A stretch of 64,000 nucleotides of DNA from Lacimicrobium alkaliphilum (GCF_001466725.1 NZ_CP013650.1:682001-746000); one strand, 5' to 3'; counted from the stretch's first letter, positions 1 to 11,730 are shown. Program-made: numbers and translations. The notes: a model not told the origin generated them from the sequence alone.

Positions 1-12
1 TGATAATGAGTT

Positions 13-456
13 TCACACTATGGCCTCGTACAGTTCCTGATTGGTTTTAGCGTGGCGTAAGCGTTTTACCACGTCCTTGTCATTGAGTTTGGCGGCGATG
101 GTGGCCAGGGTCTGCAAGTGGCCCTGGGCTTGTTCTTCAGGCACTAAAATGGCGAAGAAAATATCCACCGGCTGGTTGTCGATGGCGTCATAGGCCACGG
201 GCCCGTCACTGGTGATCAGCACGGCCATGACTTTGTCCAGCCCGGCCAGGCGGCCATGGGGAATGGCAATGCCATTGCCAATGCCTGTGCTGCCCATTTT
301 TTCGCGGCATAGCAGGCTGGTAAGAATAGGGTCGAGGTCAATGTCGGGCAGATGTTGATCGGCCACATCGCTGATGGTCTCGAAGATGCGTTTCTTGCTG
401 GTGCCCTGAACTGCACAGATGGTGCAGTCAGGGGTCAGGATGTCTTTAATTTCCAT
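13..456 (-). CDS. ptsN: PTS nitrogen-regulatory protein EIIA-Ntr
   Basis: 147-aa PTS EIIA type-2 domain protein. It is the terminal phosphoacceptor of the nitrogen PTS (PtsP-NPr-PtsN) and in related bacteria regulates potassium transport and nitrogen/carbon balance in the cytosol. The active-site histidine lies in the motif GNGIAIPHGR near residue 67. Length and ends match the family. It is the last visible gene of the minus-strand rpoN cluster, 12 bp downstream of hpf; in relatives rapZ and npr follow, beyond the window edge. Confidence 0.96.
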   Translation of the reverse strand: MEIKDILTPDCTICAVQGTSKKRIFETISDVADQHLPDIDLDPILTSLLCREKMGSTGIGNGIAIPHGRLAGLDKVMAVLITSDGPVAYDAIDNQPVDIFFAILVPEEQAQGHLQTLATIAAKLNDKDVVKRLRHAKTNQELYEAIV

Positions 457-468
457 GCGGAGTCAGTT

Positions 469-756
469 TTAGTGTCGCTTGATCTTTTCTTTGTGTTTGA
501 TCACCTGTCGGTCAAGCTTGTCGATCAGGCCATCAATAGCGGCGTACATATCAGTGTGTTCGGAAGTGGCAAAGACTTCCGCGCCATGCAGGTGCAGTGT
601 CGCTTCGGCTTTCTGATTGAGCTTTTCGACGTTCAGTATCACATGCACATTATTGATATGATCGAAATGTCGCTCCAACTTTGTAAACTTTGAGTCAACG
701 TAATCTCGAAGAGAGTCGGTAATTTCAACGTGGTGTCCAGTAAGGTTGATTTGCAT
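469..756 (-). CDS. hpf: Short ribosome hibernation-promoting factor
   Basis: 95-aa HPF/RaiA family protein that binds the 30S decoding region and promotes 100S dimer formation in stationary phase. It starts with the family-typical MQINLTGHHVEIT and has the basic tail KHKEKIKRH. The length is that of short HPF; the C-terminal dimerisation domain of long HPF is absent. It lies between rpoN and ptsN, as in E. coli (yhbH), probably in the same transcript. Confidence 0.95.
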   Translation of the reverse strand: MQINLTGHHVEITDSLRDYVDSKFTKLERHFDHINNVHVILNVEKLNQKAEATLHLHGAEVFATSEHTDMYAAIDGLIDKLDRQVIKHKEKIKRH

Positions 757-778
757 AATGCCTCTTCCTCTTGTTCGC

Positions 779-2254
779 CTATAACAGGCTTTTGCGTTGG
801 TTGGACGGGGGAATCGACAGGGATTCCCGGTATTTTGCTATTGTTCGCCGGGCAACTTTAATACCTTGCTCGGCCAACAACTGTGCAATTTTGCTGTCGC
901 TCAGGGGTTTGGCGGGTTTTTCTGCCGCCACCAGTTTTTTGATCAGAGCACGAATGGCGGTGGAGGAACATTCGCCGCCGCTTTCTGTGGCCACATGGCT
1001 GGAAAAGAAATACTTGAGCTCAAAAATGCCTCTTGGTGTGTGCATATATTTCTGCGTGGTCACTCTGGAGATGGTGGACTCGTGCATATCCACCATTTCA
1101 GCAACATCGTTGAGCACCATAGGCTTCATGGCCTCGGGGCCGTATTCGAAAAAGCCCTGTTGCTGCTGCACAATACAGTTTGCCACTTTCAGCAGGGTGT
1201 CATTGCGGCTTTCCAGGCTTTTAATAAACCACTTGGCTTCCTGCATATGGGAGCGGATAAACTGGCTGTCGCTGGCGTTCCTGGTATTCTTGCTCATCGC
1301 CGCGTATTGCTGATTGATACTCAGTTTAGGCAAGCTGTCGGGATTCAGTTCTACGGTCCAGCGGCCATTTTTCTTGGCTACCGATACATCGGGGATCACA
1401 TATTCCGGTTCACTGGTAGCGATGGCACTGCCTGGCCTGGGGTTCAGGGTTTGTAATAAACGTAAGGCTTCACGCAGTTCATCCTCTTTAAGCCGGGCTT
1501 TGCGCATCAGGGTGCGGTAATCTTTGCTGGCCAGCAGATCACTGTATTCGAGGATCAGTGATTTTGCCTGCTCCAGCCATGGCGTTTCAGGGGGGAACTG
1601 ACGTAATTGTACCAGCAGGCATTCCTGTACGCTGCGACTGCCGACGCCAACAGGGTCGAACATCTGAATGCGTTTAAGTACACAATCTACTTCATCCAGT
1701 TCTACTTCTTCATTGTCCAGGCTTTGCAGGATGTCTTCAGTGGTGACGGTCAGATAACCGACATCGTCAATAGAGTCGATAATGGCCATGGCAATGGCCT
1801 GGTCGGTGTCACTGAAATGGGTCAGACGCATTTGCCAGAGCAAATGATCCTGAATGCTGTCCGAGGTTTCCCCCTGATAGATATTGTCATCGGCGGCACT
1901 GACCGCAGAAGAACCGGGTGCCGATGAGGCGCTGTAATATTCATCCCAGGTAGTATCCATCGGCAGATCTTCGGGCAACTCCTGCTTTTCCAGGGCTTCG
2001 CCGGTTTCGATGCTGTCACTGTCTTTGCTGTTACTGGCTTCGTTGGACTCACCATTCAGGCTGTCGGCATCGCGGCGCTCTTCCGTATTCTGATCGGCAG
2101 ATTCTTCTGTCTCCAGCAGCGGATTAGACTCCAGCGCCTCCTGGATCTCCTGTTGTAAATCCAGCGTGGACAGTTGCAACAGGCGAATCGCCTGCTGCAA
2201 CTGAGGCGTCATGGTAAGTTGTTGGCTGAATTTTAACTGTAATGCAGGCTTCAT
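779..2254 (-). CDS. rpoN: RNA polymerase sigma-54 factor
   Basis: 491-aa sigma-54. The N-terminal Gln-rich region I (residues 1-50, [19 protein letters not shown]) contacts activator ATPases. An acidic Ser/Asp/Glu-rich region II linker covers about residues 50-120. The core-binding and HTH parts follow, and the C-terminal RpoN box reads [16 protein letters not shown] near residue 465. It directs enhancer-dependent transcription from -24/-12 promoters. It sits between lptB and hpf, the classic gammaproteobacterial order. The long acidic region II is at the upper end of the usual size range. Confidence 0.98.
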   Translation of the reverse strand: MKPALQLKFSQQLTMTPQLQQAIRLLQLSTLDLQQEIQEALESNPLLETEESADQNTEERRDADSLNGESNEASNSKDSDSIETGEALEKQELPEDLPMDTTWDEYYSASSAPGSSAVSAADDNIYQGETSDSIQDHLLWQMRLTHFSDTDQAIAMAIIDSIDDVGYLTVTTEDILQSLDNEEVELDEVDCVLKRIQMFDPVGVGSRSVQECLLVQLRQFPPETPWLEQAKSLILEYSDLLASKDYRTLMRKARLKEDELREALRLLQTLNPRPGSAIATSEPEYVIPDVSVAKKNGRWTVELNPDSLPKLSINQQYAAMSKNTRNASDSQFIRSHMQEAKWFIKSLESRNDTLLKVANCIVQQQQGFFEYGPEAMKPMVLNDVAEMVDMHESTISRVTTQKYMHTPRGIFELKYFFSSHVATESGGECSSTAIRALIKKLVAAEKPAKPLSDSKIAQLLAEQGIKVARRTIAKYRESLSIPPSNQRKSLL

Positions 2255-2341
2255 TTACTTCTTATTCTGGTTCCGAGGGCCTTGGTTACGGGTATTCCGG
2301 CTTCTGTTCTCATACAAATATCCGCACGGCATTTTCTCTAA

Positions 2342-3067
2342 CTATAGCTTGAATTGGTCACCCAGGTATACATCTCTGACCTGCTTGTTATTCAGTACTT
2401 CATCTGCGGTTCCCTGGGCGATTAACTCCCCATGACTAACAATGTAGGCTTTCTCACAAACATCAAGGGTTTCACGTACATTGTGGTCGGTAATCAACAC
2501 ACCGATGCCTCTGTCCCGAAGATGGCGGATTATATTCTTGATGTCACTGACTGATATGGGATCGACACCGGCAAAAGGTTCATCAAGCAGAATAAAGCGG
2601 GGGTTGGCAGACAGTGCCCTGGCAATCTCTACCCGCCTGCGCTCACCGCCAGACAAACTCATCCCTGAGCTGGTGCGAATATGATTGATATTGAACTCAT
2701 CCAGAAGTGCATCGGCTTCCTCTTCCCGTTGCTGCTGATTGATATCCTTACGGGTTTCAAGAATCGCCATCAGATTCTGATAAACCGTCAGCTTACGGAA
2801 AATTGAAGCTTCCTGGGGCAGATAGCCGATACCGGCCCTGGCGCGAACATGCATGGGCTCGAGAGTCAGTTCCTGGTCATCAATAAAAATCTGACCTTTG
2901 TCCATGGGTACCAGACCCACAATCATATAAAAAGAGGTGGTTTTACCGGCACCATTAGGGCCTAACAGACCCACAATCTGGCCACTGGCCACTTCCAGGC
3001 TGACATCCTGCACCACCTGGCGACTTTTATAGGACTTGGCGAGGTGCTGTGCTTTTAATACTGACAT
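2342..3067 (-). CDS. lptB: LPS export ABC transporter ATP-binding protein
   Basis: 241-aa ABC ATPase that powers LptB2FGC extraction of LPS from the inner membrane. Walker A is GPNGAGKTT (about residue 37), the signature is [15 protein letters not shown], Walker B is [13 protein letters not shown], and the H-loop is TDHNVRET. The ATG (3065-3067) overlaps the lptA stop by one base (TGATG), so the two are translationally coupled. Confidence 0.98.
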   Translation of the reverse strand: MSVLKAQHLAKSYKSRQVVQDVSLEVASGQIVGLLGPNGAGKTTSFYMIVGLVPMDKGQIFIDDQELTLEPMHVRARAGIGYLPQEASIFRKLTVYQNLMAILETRKDINQQQREEEADALLDEFNINHIRTSSGMSLSGGERRRVEIARALSANPRFILLDEPFAGVDPISVSDIKNIIRHLRDRGIGVLITDHNVRETLDVCEKAYIVSHGELIAQGTADEVLNNKQVRDVYLGDQFKL

Positions 3068-3600
3068 CAGTCCTGCTGCTCCTGGCCGGGCTGTTGCTCT
3101 TCTTTGGTGTCACTTAAATCCTCGGGCTGAAAGATCGTCATTACCCGACCATCTTCCTCGTCAGTGCCCTGCGCCATCAACTGTTCTTTTTCCATATTGA
3201 ACTGAATGGATGAACCGCGCACGCTGTGGCTGTTCTGATGCAGTTCTGCATTGCCACTCAATGTCAGGGTACGGCCCTCAACCTGATATTCAATATATTC
3301 GGCAGCGGCGCGGATGCGGCTGCCATCTTCCATGGTTTGCTCATAGCTGGCAGGTGTACCCCGGGCAATAAAGGTCTCTTTGCCTTTGCCTTTGCCGGCA
3401 TCGACTTCCACTTCGTCTGCGTTGATCACCAGGCTACCCTGGGTAATGTTGACGTTTTCACGGAAAAAAGAGATCTTTTTAATGCCGTCAGCCGACTGAT
3501 ACTCAGATTTTACTTTAATCGGCTGATCGAAATCTTCATTCACTGCGGCGACATTGAAACTCAATAGCGCCAGGATCAGAAACTTAAATCGTTTTGCCAT
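3067..3600 (-). CDS. lptA: LPS transport periplasmic protein
   Basis: 177-aa OstA-like periplasmic bridge protein carrying LPS from LptC to LptD. The start was set at the ATG at 3598-3600 because [15 protein letters not shown] begins a normal signal peptide; the open frame extends 10 codons further upstream inside lptC. The beta-jellyroll repeats contain the typical [17 protein letters not shown] and [17 protein letters not shown]. The tail is Gln/Glu-rich and low-complexity. It overlaps lptC by 17 bases and lptB by one, so lptC-lptA-lptB form one coupled unit. Confidence 0.95.
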   Translation of the reverse strand: MAKRFKFLILALLSFNVAAVNEDFDQPIKVKSEYQSADGIKKISFFRENVNITQGSLVINADEVEVDAGKGKGKETFIARGTPASYEQTMEDGSRIRAAAEYIEYQVEGRTLTLSGNAELHQNSHSVRGSSIQFNMEKEQLMAQGTDEEDGRVMTIFQPEDLSDTKEEQQPGQEQQD

Positions 3601-4147
3601 AAATTGTCTGCACATGGTCCAGTAATTCAAATTGTTTTGTGGTCAGATCGGCAGAGAAGCCATTGCCGCTGATAGTGTAATTGTCACCTGAGATGGTTAC
3701 GCTCTGATCTGACATCATGGTCTTAGCGGTCAAATCAATTTCAATAAAACTGGTGGTGACGGTACGAATAAAACCATCTTTGTCCTGACTGGTAATCTGT
3801 ACATTCGTTTCCAGTTGAATTCGGTTGTCTTCATACAGCGTTCCCTGCTCTGCTGTTACTTCCCAGGGAGCTTCATCCTGAGCGACATAAATTTTGTACT
3901 GAGGCTGTTGAAACAGAGTAAAACCAAGCAAATCGTAATGTTCCATGCTGTTGGCATGGATACTGTGGGCGAGCAGGCCTTGCTCATTGTACAGATTGGT
4001 CTGCATATTGGACGCCAGATAGTTAGGCTGCAGGAAGGCTTCATCCTGCTGTTCAGCTTCCTGTGGCTCAGACTCCAGCCACCATAGGTTATTCGTGGCG
4101 AGGATCAGTAAGAACAGCAAGCCAATGCTGATATAGATGCGCTTCAT
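3584..4147 (-). CDS. lptC: LPS export protein LptC
   Basis: 187-aa bitopic inner-membrane protein: a short cytoplasmic stretch, one TM helix (about residues 5-22, IYISIGLLFLLILATNN), then a periplasmic jellyroll that passes LPS from LptBFG to LptA. Its start overlaps the kdsC stop by four bases (ATGA). Length and position between kdsC and lptA match the family. Confidence 0.93.
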   Translation of the reverse strand: MKRIYISIGLLFLLILATNNLWWLESEPQEAEQQDEAFLQPNYLASNMQTNLYNEQGLLAHSIHANSMEHYDLLGFTLFQQPQYKIYVAQDEAPWEVTAEQGTLYEDNRIQLETNVQITSQDKDGFIRTVTTSFIEIDLTAKTMMSDQSVTISGDNYTISGNGFSADLTTKQFELLDHVQTIYGKTI

Positions 4148-4698
4148 GTGCTGCTACCGTGGATGTCTTCCAGTTTATGTTGCGCTTGCAGGAGCATATC
4201 ACAGACCTCTCTGACCGCACCGAAACCACCGGATCTTTGTGTGACATAATTGGCTTGTTTCTTAATATAAGGATGTCCGTGGGGAACACTAATCTTCAGT
4301 GCCGCCAGTTCAAACATGCCGAGGTCGGGCATATCGTCACCCATCGCGGCGATATGTTCTTTTCTGTGGGGGGTTTGCTCAAGTATTTCACTCATGGCCT
4401 GCATTTTGTTTTCTGCACCCTGGATAATATGCCGGATACCCAGTGCTGACATTCTGCTTTGCACTATCTGTGAATGCCTGCCAGTGATTACTGCCACATC
4501 GATACCTTGTTTCAGAATGGCCTTAATGCCGTAACCATCGAGTGTGTGAAAGGCTTTGATTTCTTCGCCCTGATTAGTCATGTAGATGCGGCCGTCGGAA
4601 AATATGCCATCAACGTCACAAACCAGCAGCCCTATCCGTGAGAATTGCGTGAATAAAGCGGTGGGCATAGTACCGTATAATGTTTTTGTATGGCTCAT
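4144..4698 (-). CDS. kdsC: KDO-8-phosphate phosphatase
   Basis: 184-aa HAD-superfamily phosphatase of the C0 type that dephosphorylates 3-deoxy-manno-octulosonate 8-phosphate in Kdo/lipid A biosynthesis. Motif I is LLVCDVDGIFSDG, motif II is AVITGR, and the Mg-binding motif IV is AAMGDDMPDL. In E. coli the preceding gene is kdsD (arabinose-5-phosphate isomerase); here kdsC is directly preceded by the antiporter gene, so kdsD is absent from its expected place. Confidence 0.96.
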   Translation of the reverse strand: MSHTKTLYGTMPTALFTQFSRIGLLVCDVDGIFSDGRIYMTNQGEEIKAFHTLDGYGIKAILKQGIDVAVITGRHSQIVQSRMSALGIRHIIQGAENKMQAMSEILEQTPHRKEHIAAMGDDMPDLGMFELAALKISVPHGHPYIKKQANYVTQRSGGFGAVREVCDMLLQAQHKLEDIHGSST

Positions 4699-4714
4699 CT
4701 GTTATCTGATTCTT

Positions 4715-5671
4715 TTATAATAAACTGACCTGAAACGCGATATATGCCGCCAGCAGCAATCCACCCTGCCAGTTTTCAATTCGTCTTTTACCCCTGATGG
4801 CAAAGCTGAAAAAGATCAGCAAGCCTGTCAGTAATAACATCACTGGCACGTCCCGGTGTATCACCTGGGGATCAATTTTGCCCGGTGAGAGCAGGGCAGG
4901 CATCGCCAGCACCGCCAGTATATTAAAAATATTGGACCCAAGTATATTGCCAAGGGCCAAATCCTGCTCTTTTTTAAGCACGCTTGCGATACAAGCTGCC
5001 AATTCCGGTAAACTGGTGCCAATAGCGATGATGGTCAGGCCAATCACAAGATCGCTGATCCCATAGAAATGGGCAATGGCCAAAGCCGAATCTACCATAT
5101 AGTGGGCGCTCACCGGCAACAGTATCATACCGATCAACAGCCACAGCAGATAGTTAATTGGTTTGTGACGTGTATTGACCTCTGCAGTAAGTTCCTGAAC
5201 CAGCGGATCACTGCTTCCTGCGGTTAAAGACAACCCTATCAGCGCGCCAATAGTGGCGACGAATACGGCCAGAAGCAGGCCACCTTCTGTGCGGGAAAGA
5301 AAACTGTCGGCCAGTAAAAAAGCAGCAATCACAGACACAGCCAGTACCACAGGCATTTCGCGTTTCAGCGTTACAGAAGCCACCTGCAGGGGTCTGAGCA
5401 TGGCAGTCATACCCAGCACCAGCCCGATATTGGCAATATTGGAGCCGATAGCATTACCTATGGCCAGGTTATTCTTGCCTGATAAAGACGCACTGATGGC
5501 CACAAGAATCTCCGGCGCTGAAGAGCCCATGGCCATGATGGTCATGCCGATCAGCATCGGCCGGATGCCAAAACAGGCCGCCAGCCCAGCAGCCCCGGTG
5601 ACAAAACGGTCTGCGCTCCAACTCAGTACCAGCAAACCGACAATGAAGATAACACTATGTGTGATTGGCAT
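4715..5671 (-). CDS. yrbG: Calcium/sodium antiporter, YrbG family
   Basis: 318-aa K+-dependent Na+/Ca2+ exchanger-like membrane protein with about ten TM helices and the two inverted alpha-repeats of the CaCA family: MAMGSSAPEILVAI plus GNAIGSNIANIGLVLG in the first half, and IAIGTSLPELAACI plus GNILGSNIFNILAVLA in the second. It is the first gene of the minus-strand lpt/rpoN cluster, 16 bp upstream of kdsC, and diverges from mlaFEDCB. Confidence 0.95.
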   Translation of the reverse strand: MPITHSVIFIVGLLVLSWSADRFVTGAAGLAACFGIRPMLIGMTIMAMGSSAPEILVAISASLSGKNNLAIGNAIGSNIANIGLVLGMTAMLRPLQVASVTLKREMPVVLAVSVIAAFLLADSFLSRTEGGLLLAVFVATIGALIGLSLTAGSSDPLVQELTAEVNTRHKPINYLLWLLIGMILLPVSAHYMVDSALAIAHFYGISDLVIGLTIIAIGTSLPELAACIASVLKKEQDLALGNILGSNIFNILAVLAMPALLSPGKIDPQVIHRDVPVMLLLTGLLIFFSFAIRGKRRIENWQGGLLLAAYIAFQVSLL

Positions 5672-5919
5672 AGATAAATGGGTCAGCCATTGGATGCCTG
5701 TGATTGTCGCAAATACCCGTGGCTTTGCCTATGCCAGAGCCAAGTGGCAATAAAATCAGTGATAAGGTAAAGCAAATTGAAAAAGTAAACGCTATCGTTT
5801 ACAATTCATCAGGTTCGCTATTGAACGATTCCCGGGTTTGTCACTCTTTACTAAGCCTATCCGTTAATCATGTTGGACTGTCTCATTATTTAGAACACAA
5901 CTTATTACTTTTTAACTTT

Positions 5920-5947
5920 TTCACTGCCCCTTGAAAAACAGTACAAT
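5920..5947 (+). promoter_or_regulatory. Possible sigma-70 promoter of the mla operon
   Basis: In the 330-bp divergent region between yrbG and mlaF (5672-6001), a TACAAT hexamer (5942-5947) lies 54 bp before the mlaF ATG. A TTCACT-like -35 (5920-5925) is 16 bp upstream. The -10 is good and the -35 weak. The rest of the region is AT-rich with no convincing ORF or RNA. Confidence 0.35.
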
Positions 5948-6001
5948 ACGCCACACAACAGGCTGCCTGAGCGAACAACAGCCAGAAAACCGGATTAGAG
6001 A

Positions 6002-6799
6002 ATGGAAGACCTGATAAAGATCGAAAATTTGAGCTTTTCTCGGGGGGATAAACAGATTTATGACAATATTTCTGTCACCATCCCAAAGGGAAAGACCACA
6101 GCCATTATGGGACCCAGCGGCATAGGAAAGACCACCTTACTGAAGCTGATTGGCGGGCAACTGCGTCCGGATAGTGGCGATATTCGTTTTAAGGATGAGT
6201 CGATTCCGGGTATGACACGCAGCCGGTTGTTTCAGGTTCGCCGCCAGATGAGCATGTTGTTTCAAAGCGGTGCATTGTTCACTGATATGACCGTATTCGA
6301 TAATGTGGCCTTCGCGTTACGGGAGCATTCTGATCTGTCCGAACGTCTTATCCATATCCTGGTATTAATGAAGCTTCAGGCTGTTGGATTGCGTGGTGCT
6401 GCGCAAATGATGCCAAGTGAACTATCAGGGGGCATGGCCAGGCGGGCTGCACTGGCAAGAGCCATTGCACTGGATCCGGAACTGATTATGTATGACGAGC
6501 CATTTGCCGGTCAGGATCCGATCTCAATGGGGGTGCTGGTGAAACTCATTAAGGCCCTCAACGATGCGCTTAGTCTCACCAGTGTTGTGGTCACTCACGA
6601 TGTCAAAGAAGTCATGTCCATAGCGGACTATGTATACATTCTGGCTGATAAAAAAATCATTGGTCAGGGTACCCCTCAAGAGATAAGGCAGCATGAATCA
6701 GAGCTGGTGCAGCAGTTTCTCGGAGGTAAAGCCGATGGGCCGGTGCCTTTTCATTACCCGGCCAACAGCCTTGAACAAGATTTACTGGAGGCAAATTAA
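6002..6799 (+). CDS. mlaF: Phospholipid ABC transporter ATP-binding protein MlaF
   Basis: 265-aa ABC ATPase of the MlaFEDB complex, which moves phospholipids between the inner membrane and periplasmic MlaC to maintain outer-membrane lipid asymmetry. Walker A is GPSGIGKTT (about residue 38), the signature is [16 protein letters not shown], Walker B is [14 protein letters not shown], and the H-loop is VVTHDVKEV. It is the first gene of mlaFEDCB-ibaG-murA. The stop and the mlaE start share one base (TAATG). Confidence 0.98.
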   Translation: MEDLIKIENLSFSRGDKQIYDNISVTIPKGKTTAIMGPSGIGKTTLLKLIGGQLRPDSGDIRFKDESIPGMTRSRLFQVRRQMSMLFQSGALFTDMTVFDNVAFALREHSDLSERLIHILVLMKLQAVGLRGAAQMMPSELSGGMARRAALARAIALDPELIMYDEPFAGQDPISMGVLVKLIKALNDALSLTSVVVTHDVKEVMSIADYVYILADKKIIGQGTPQEIRQHESELVQQFLGGKADGPVPFHYPANSLEQDLLEAN

Positions 6800-7575
6800 T
6801 GGAATGGTTTGCACAACTGGGTAATAAAACACTTGGTCGTCTTGCCGGATTGGGTCGGGCGACTTATTTGTTGTTCAGCGCCGTGGTGGCCAAACCCCAG
6901 CCGCTGAAAATGTTCCCTCTTACTATCAAGCAACTGTATGTTGTGGGTGTGCAGTCTTTATTGATCATTCTGGTGTCCGGGGCCTTTATCGGCATGGTAC
7001 TGGCATTGCAGGCTTACACGGTATTGGTGGATTACGGTGCTGAAGAAAGTCTCGGGCCGATGGTGGCGCTGTCATTGCTGCGTGAACTGGGCCCTGTGGT
7101 GACGGCACTGTTATTTGCCGGCCGTGCGGGTTCGGCATTGACGGCAGAAATCGGGCTGATGAAAGCCACAGAGCAGCTAAGCAGTCTTGAAATGATGGCA
7201 GTGGATCCGATGCGAAGGGTGATTGCACCGCGGCTTTGGGCTGGCCTGATATCCATGCCATTGCTGGCGCTGATATTCAGCGCAGTGGGGATTCTCGGTG
7301 GCCAGGTGGTCGGGGTCGACTGGTTGGGTGTGGATGCGGGCAGTTACTGGTCGGTAATGCAGTCGGCGGTAGACTTCAATCAGGATGTTCTCAATGGTGT
7401 GATCAAAAGCATCGTGTTTGCCTTTGTGGTGACCTGGATATCGGTTTTTAAAGGGTATGACTGTATTCCCACTTCAGAAGGAATCAGTCAGGCCACGACT
7501 CAAACTGTAGTCTACTCATCGTTGGCAGTATTGGGACTGGATTTTGTACTTACGGCATTAATGTTCGGCAGTTAG
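6799..7575 (+). CDS. mlaE: Phospholipid ABC transporter permease MlaE
   Basis: 258-aa MlaE/TrcA-type permease. It has an N-terminal interfacial helix and five hydrophobic segments, and carries the family's [20 protein letters not shown] region and [10 protein letters not shown] near the C-terminus. It forms the membrane core of MlaFEDB. The start is coupled to mlaF, and mlaD follows after about 16 bp. Confidence 0.98.
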   Translation: MEWFAQLGNKTLGRLAGLGRATYLLFSAVVAKPQPLKMFPLTIKQLYVVGVQSLLIILVSGAFIGMVLALQAYTVLVDYGAEESLGPMVALSLLRELGPVVTALLFAGRAGSALTAEIGLMKATEQLSSLEMMAVDPMRRVIAPRLWAGLISMPLLALIFSAVGILGGQVVGVDWLGVDAGSYWSVMQSAVDFNQDVLNGVIKSIVFAFVVTWISVFKGYDCIPTSEGISQATTQTVVYSSLAVLGLDFVLTALMFGS

Positions 7576-7591
7576 TGACAGAGGAATGACA

Positions 7592-8053
7592 ATGAATTCA
7601 AGGAAAATTGAAATAATGGTGGGGTTGTTTGTGGCATTGGCTATCGCCGCCCTGCTGTTGTTGGCGCTTAAAGTGGCCAATGCCGGTATCACCGGCGATG
7701 GTGAAACCTACGAACTGAAAGCCAAGTTTGACAATATCGGTGGGCTCAAGGTTCGTTCCCCAATTAAGCTGGGCGGAGTAGTAATTGGCCGGGTAGGCCG
7801 GATTAGCCTGGATGACGATGATTACACTCCGGTCGTGACATTAGAAATCTCCGCAGAATACAAAGGTTTTCCCGAAACCACGTCAGTTTCTATCCTTACC
7901 TCCGGTCTGTTGGGGGAGCAGTATGTGGGATTACAGCCGGGCTTTACTATTGATGGTATAGAACCGCTGGAGCCGGGCGACTATATCGCAGATACCAAGT
8001 CGGCGCTGGTACTGGAAGACTTAATTGGACAGTTTCTGTTTAACCGGGATTAA
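7592..8053 (+). CDS. mlaD: Phospholipid-binding MCE protein MlaD
   Basis: 153-aa protein with one N-terminal TM helix (about residues 6-25) and a single MCE domain (about 38-115, starting YELKAKFDNIGGLKVRSPI) that forms the periplasmic hexameric ring of MlaFEDB. The second of two in-frame ATGs (7586, 7592) was chosen because AGAGGA touches the first but lies six bases from the second. Confidence 0.97.
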   Translation: MNSRKIEIMVGLFVALAIAALLLLALKVANAGITGDGETYELKAKFDNIGGLKVRSPIKLGGVVIGRVGRISLDDDDYTPVVTLEISAEYKGFPETTSVSILTSGLLGEQYVGLQPGFTIDGIEPLEPGDYIADTKSALVLEDLIGQFLFNRD

Positions 8054-8106
8054 ATCTGAGTTAGAGCGCAGGGTTGCAGGCATTTATCTTTAAACGGAGT
8101 GATATT

Positions 8107-8760
8107 ATGAGCGTAAAATGGTTAATAAAAGGGGTGATGGTATTGGCCATCAGTCTGACTTTCAGTGTGCAGGCTCAGGAGCCTGAAGACCCGTATCAGT
8201 TGCTGTCTGAAGTGGCAACCAAGACCTTTGACCGGATCAAAGCGGAGCGCCCTGAGATTGAAAAGAATCCCGAGATCCTGCGCGATATCATGAAAGAAGA
8301 GCTGTTGCCTTATGTGGATTACAAGTTTGCCGCCCTGAAGGTGCTCGGCAGGCACTTTAAATCAGTACCACAGGATAAAATTCCTGAATATATTCAGGAG
8401 TTTCGTAATTATCTGGTTACCACTTATGCGCTGGCTATGGCCCAGTATGATGACCAGGTCGTTGAGTTTGAACCTGGCAAGGATTATAGCGACGACAAGA
8501 TGGTCACAGTGCGGGCGGTAGTCAGGGAGCAGGGCAAGCCGGATATCAATATTTCCTTTAAGGTGCGCAAGAACAGCCGTACTGAAGAATGGCGTGCTTT
8601 CGATATGGTTGCTGAGGGCATCAGTATGTTGTCCAGTAAGCAAAGTGAGTTCGAATCGATTATTCGTCAGGAAGGCATAGATGCGGTTATTGCGTTACTC
8701 AAGGAAAAAAACCAGCAGCCAATCCGTCTTGAAACTGACAAAAAAGAGGATGACGCGTGA
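8107..8760 (+). CDS. mlaC: Periplasmic phospholipid carrier MlaC
   Basis: 217-aa Tol-Tol-Ttg2 (MlaC) family protein that shuttles phospholipid across the periplasm. The start at ATG 8107 is preceded by GGAG and gives a signal peptide cleaved after SVQAQ. Family landmarks include LPYVDYKFAALKVLGRHF and the C-terminal WRAFDMVAEGISML. It overlaps mlaB by four bases (GTGA). Confidence 0.96.
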   Translation: MSVKWLIKGVMVLAISLTFSVQAQEPEDPYQLLSEVATKTFDRIKAERPEIEKNPEILRDIMKEELLPYVDYKFAALKVLGRHFKSVPQDKIPEYIQEFRNYLVTTYALAMAQYDDQVVEFEPGKDYSDDKMVTVRAVVREQGKPDINISFKVRKNSRTEEWRAFDMVAEGISMLSSKQSEFESIIRQEGIDAVIALLKEKNQQPIRLETDKKEDDA

Positions 8761-9053
8761 GTGCATTGCGTCTTGAAAGCACCGCCACGGGAGAGTTTTG
8801 TCTGTGTGGTGACTTTACCCGGGATAATCTGACTCAGGTTGAGGACAGCCAGGCGCAATTCTGGCAGCAGGACAGATTGAAACTGAACCTGGCCGAGGTT
8901 TCCCGGGCCGATATGGCAGGACTGGCCTGGTTGATCGATCTGGTCTCCCAGGCTCGTCATAAATCTGTTAGTCTGCAACTTGAGAATGTTCCTGAAACCC
9001 TGTTAAAGCTGGCAAAAATCAGCGACGTTCAGGAGCTTTTACCGTTACAATAA
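8757..9053 (+). CDS. mlaB: STAS-domain protein MlaB
   Basis: 98-aa STAS domain protein, the cytoplasmic regulatory subunit that stabilises MlaF in the MlaFEDB transporter. It has a GTG start overlapping the mlaC stop. The conserved STAS segment is LNLAEVSRADMAGLAWLIDL, with the helix-cap position SRADMAG near residue 50. Identification rests on operon position plus STAS pattern. Confidence 0.93.
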   Translation: MSALRLESTATGEFCLCGDFTRDNLTQVEDSQAQFWQQDRLKLNLAEVSRADMAGLAWLIDLVSQARHKSVSLQLENVPETLLKLAKISDVQELLPLQ

Positions 9054-9082
9054 GCGGCCCACCGCAAGCCATAAGTTGTTCT

Positions 9083-10602
<1,520 letters not shown>

Positions 10603-10635
10603 CCGCTAATGCCTCTTATATCAATCTGATTGGAA

Positions 10636-11730
10636 TTAGCCATTACTGGCCAGTTCGGTAATGGTTACTTCGGTTTTCAGAACCTCTTCATCCCGCTGTA
10701 ATTCGAAGGTGAGTTTGGAGCCTGGCTGCGTTTCGGCCACCAAATCCAGCGTTTTAAAGGCGCTCTCTATGGGTTTGCCGTCAATTTTCATGATCACATC
10801 TTGAGTCTTGATGCCGGCCTTTGCTGCGGGTCCATTAGGATCTACTCCGGTCACCAGGATGCCAGGCTGGTCAATATATTCGCTGCCACTGATGCCCAGA
10901 TAGCCCCTGATAACACGGCCATGGGCGATAATGTCGTCCATCACCCGTTTCGCCAGGGCATAGGGAACCGAAAAGAAAATGCCAGCCACATCCTTGATGC
11001 GTCGGTTATGATCCAGAGTCTTAAAGTTGGCGTTATTGATCCCCACCAGGGTACCGTTGCTGTCTACCAGCGCGCCGCCTGAATTGCCTTCATTGAGTAC
11101 CGCATCCATCTGGATAAAATCCGCATAGTTGGCGCTGCTCACATAGTTACTTAATCCAGCCCGACCGGTGGCACTGACGACGCCCTGAGTGATAGTCTGA
11201 CCGAGGTTGTACGGATTACCTATAGCCAGTACTACGTCACCCACCCGCGTATTTGGGGTTTCGGTCTGAGGTATGACCGGCAGGTTATCCTGGGTAACTT
11301 TAAGCACAGCCAGATCCGTATGTGGATCCTGACCGACCAGTTGTGCATCCATTACCCTGCCGTCCTGGAGGATAACGTTAATGTACTCAGCATCTTTGAT
11401 CACATGGTAGCAGGTAAGAATATGACCGCTGGCGGTCATAATTACCCCTGAACCAAGGCTGGTGCGTTCTACCGGTTGGCGGCGATATAGCAGCGGGCGG
11501 TTGTCATAGCCTGTGCTGTAAATATTCACTACGGCAGGAGCGGCATTCGCAATGGCGTCGCTGAAACTCATCGGCGCGGGTTGCGAGGCGTTACTGTCAA
11601 ATATTTTCAGTGACAATCCTGAACCGTTACGCAGTTCCGGTACCGTCAGCAGCAGCACCACGGCAATGATCAGTCCCAGCAGGATGGATTTAAATAAGAA
11701 TGCGCCCCAGTTTTTGTCAGTCACGGTCAA
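10636..11730 (-). CDS. degS: Site-1 envelope-stress protease DegS
   Basis: 364-aa HtrA-family serine protease with an N-terminal TM anchor (about residues 13-31), a trypsin-like domain with the catalytic His in LTCYHVIKDAEY and Ser in NEGNSGGALVD, and a single PDZ domain near 265-350. DegS cleaves the RseA anti-sigma factor to release sigma-E when its PDZ binds unfolded porin termini. The start appears to be TTG, with GAAAGAG eight bases upstream; GTG at 11724 is the alternative. One PDZ plus a TM anchor separates it from the adjacent degQ. Confidence 0.94.
   Translation of the reverse strand: MTVTDKNWGAFLFKSILLGLIIAVVLLLTVPELRNGSGLSLKIFDSNASQPAPMSFSDAIANAAPAVVNIYSTGYDNRPLLYRRQPVERTSLGSGVIMTASGHILTCYHVIKDAEYINVILQDGRVMDAQLVGQDPHTDLAVLKVTQDNLPVIPQTETPNTRVGDVVLAIGNPYNLGQTITQGVVSATGRAGLSNYVSSANYADFIQMDAVLNEGNSGGALVDSNGTLVGINNANFKTLDHNRRIKDVAGIFFSVPYALAKRVMDDIIAHGRVIRGYLGISGSEYIDQPGILVTGVDPNGPAAKAGIKTQDVIMKIDGKPIESAFKTLDLVAETQPGSKLTFELQRDEEVLKTEVTITELASNG

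Noticed and set aside
771..1313. 180-aa open frame on the plus strand inside rpoN
   Set aside because: Antisense shadow of rpoN; no ribosome-binding site or family features.
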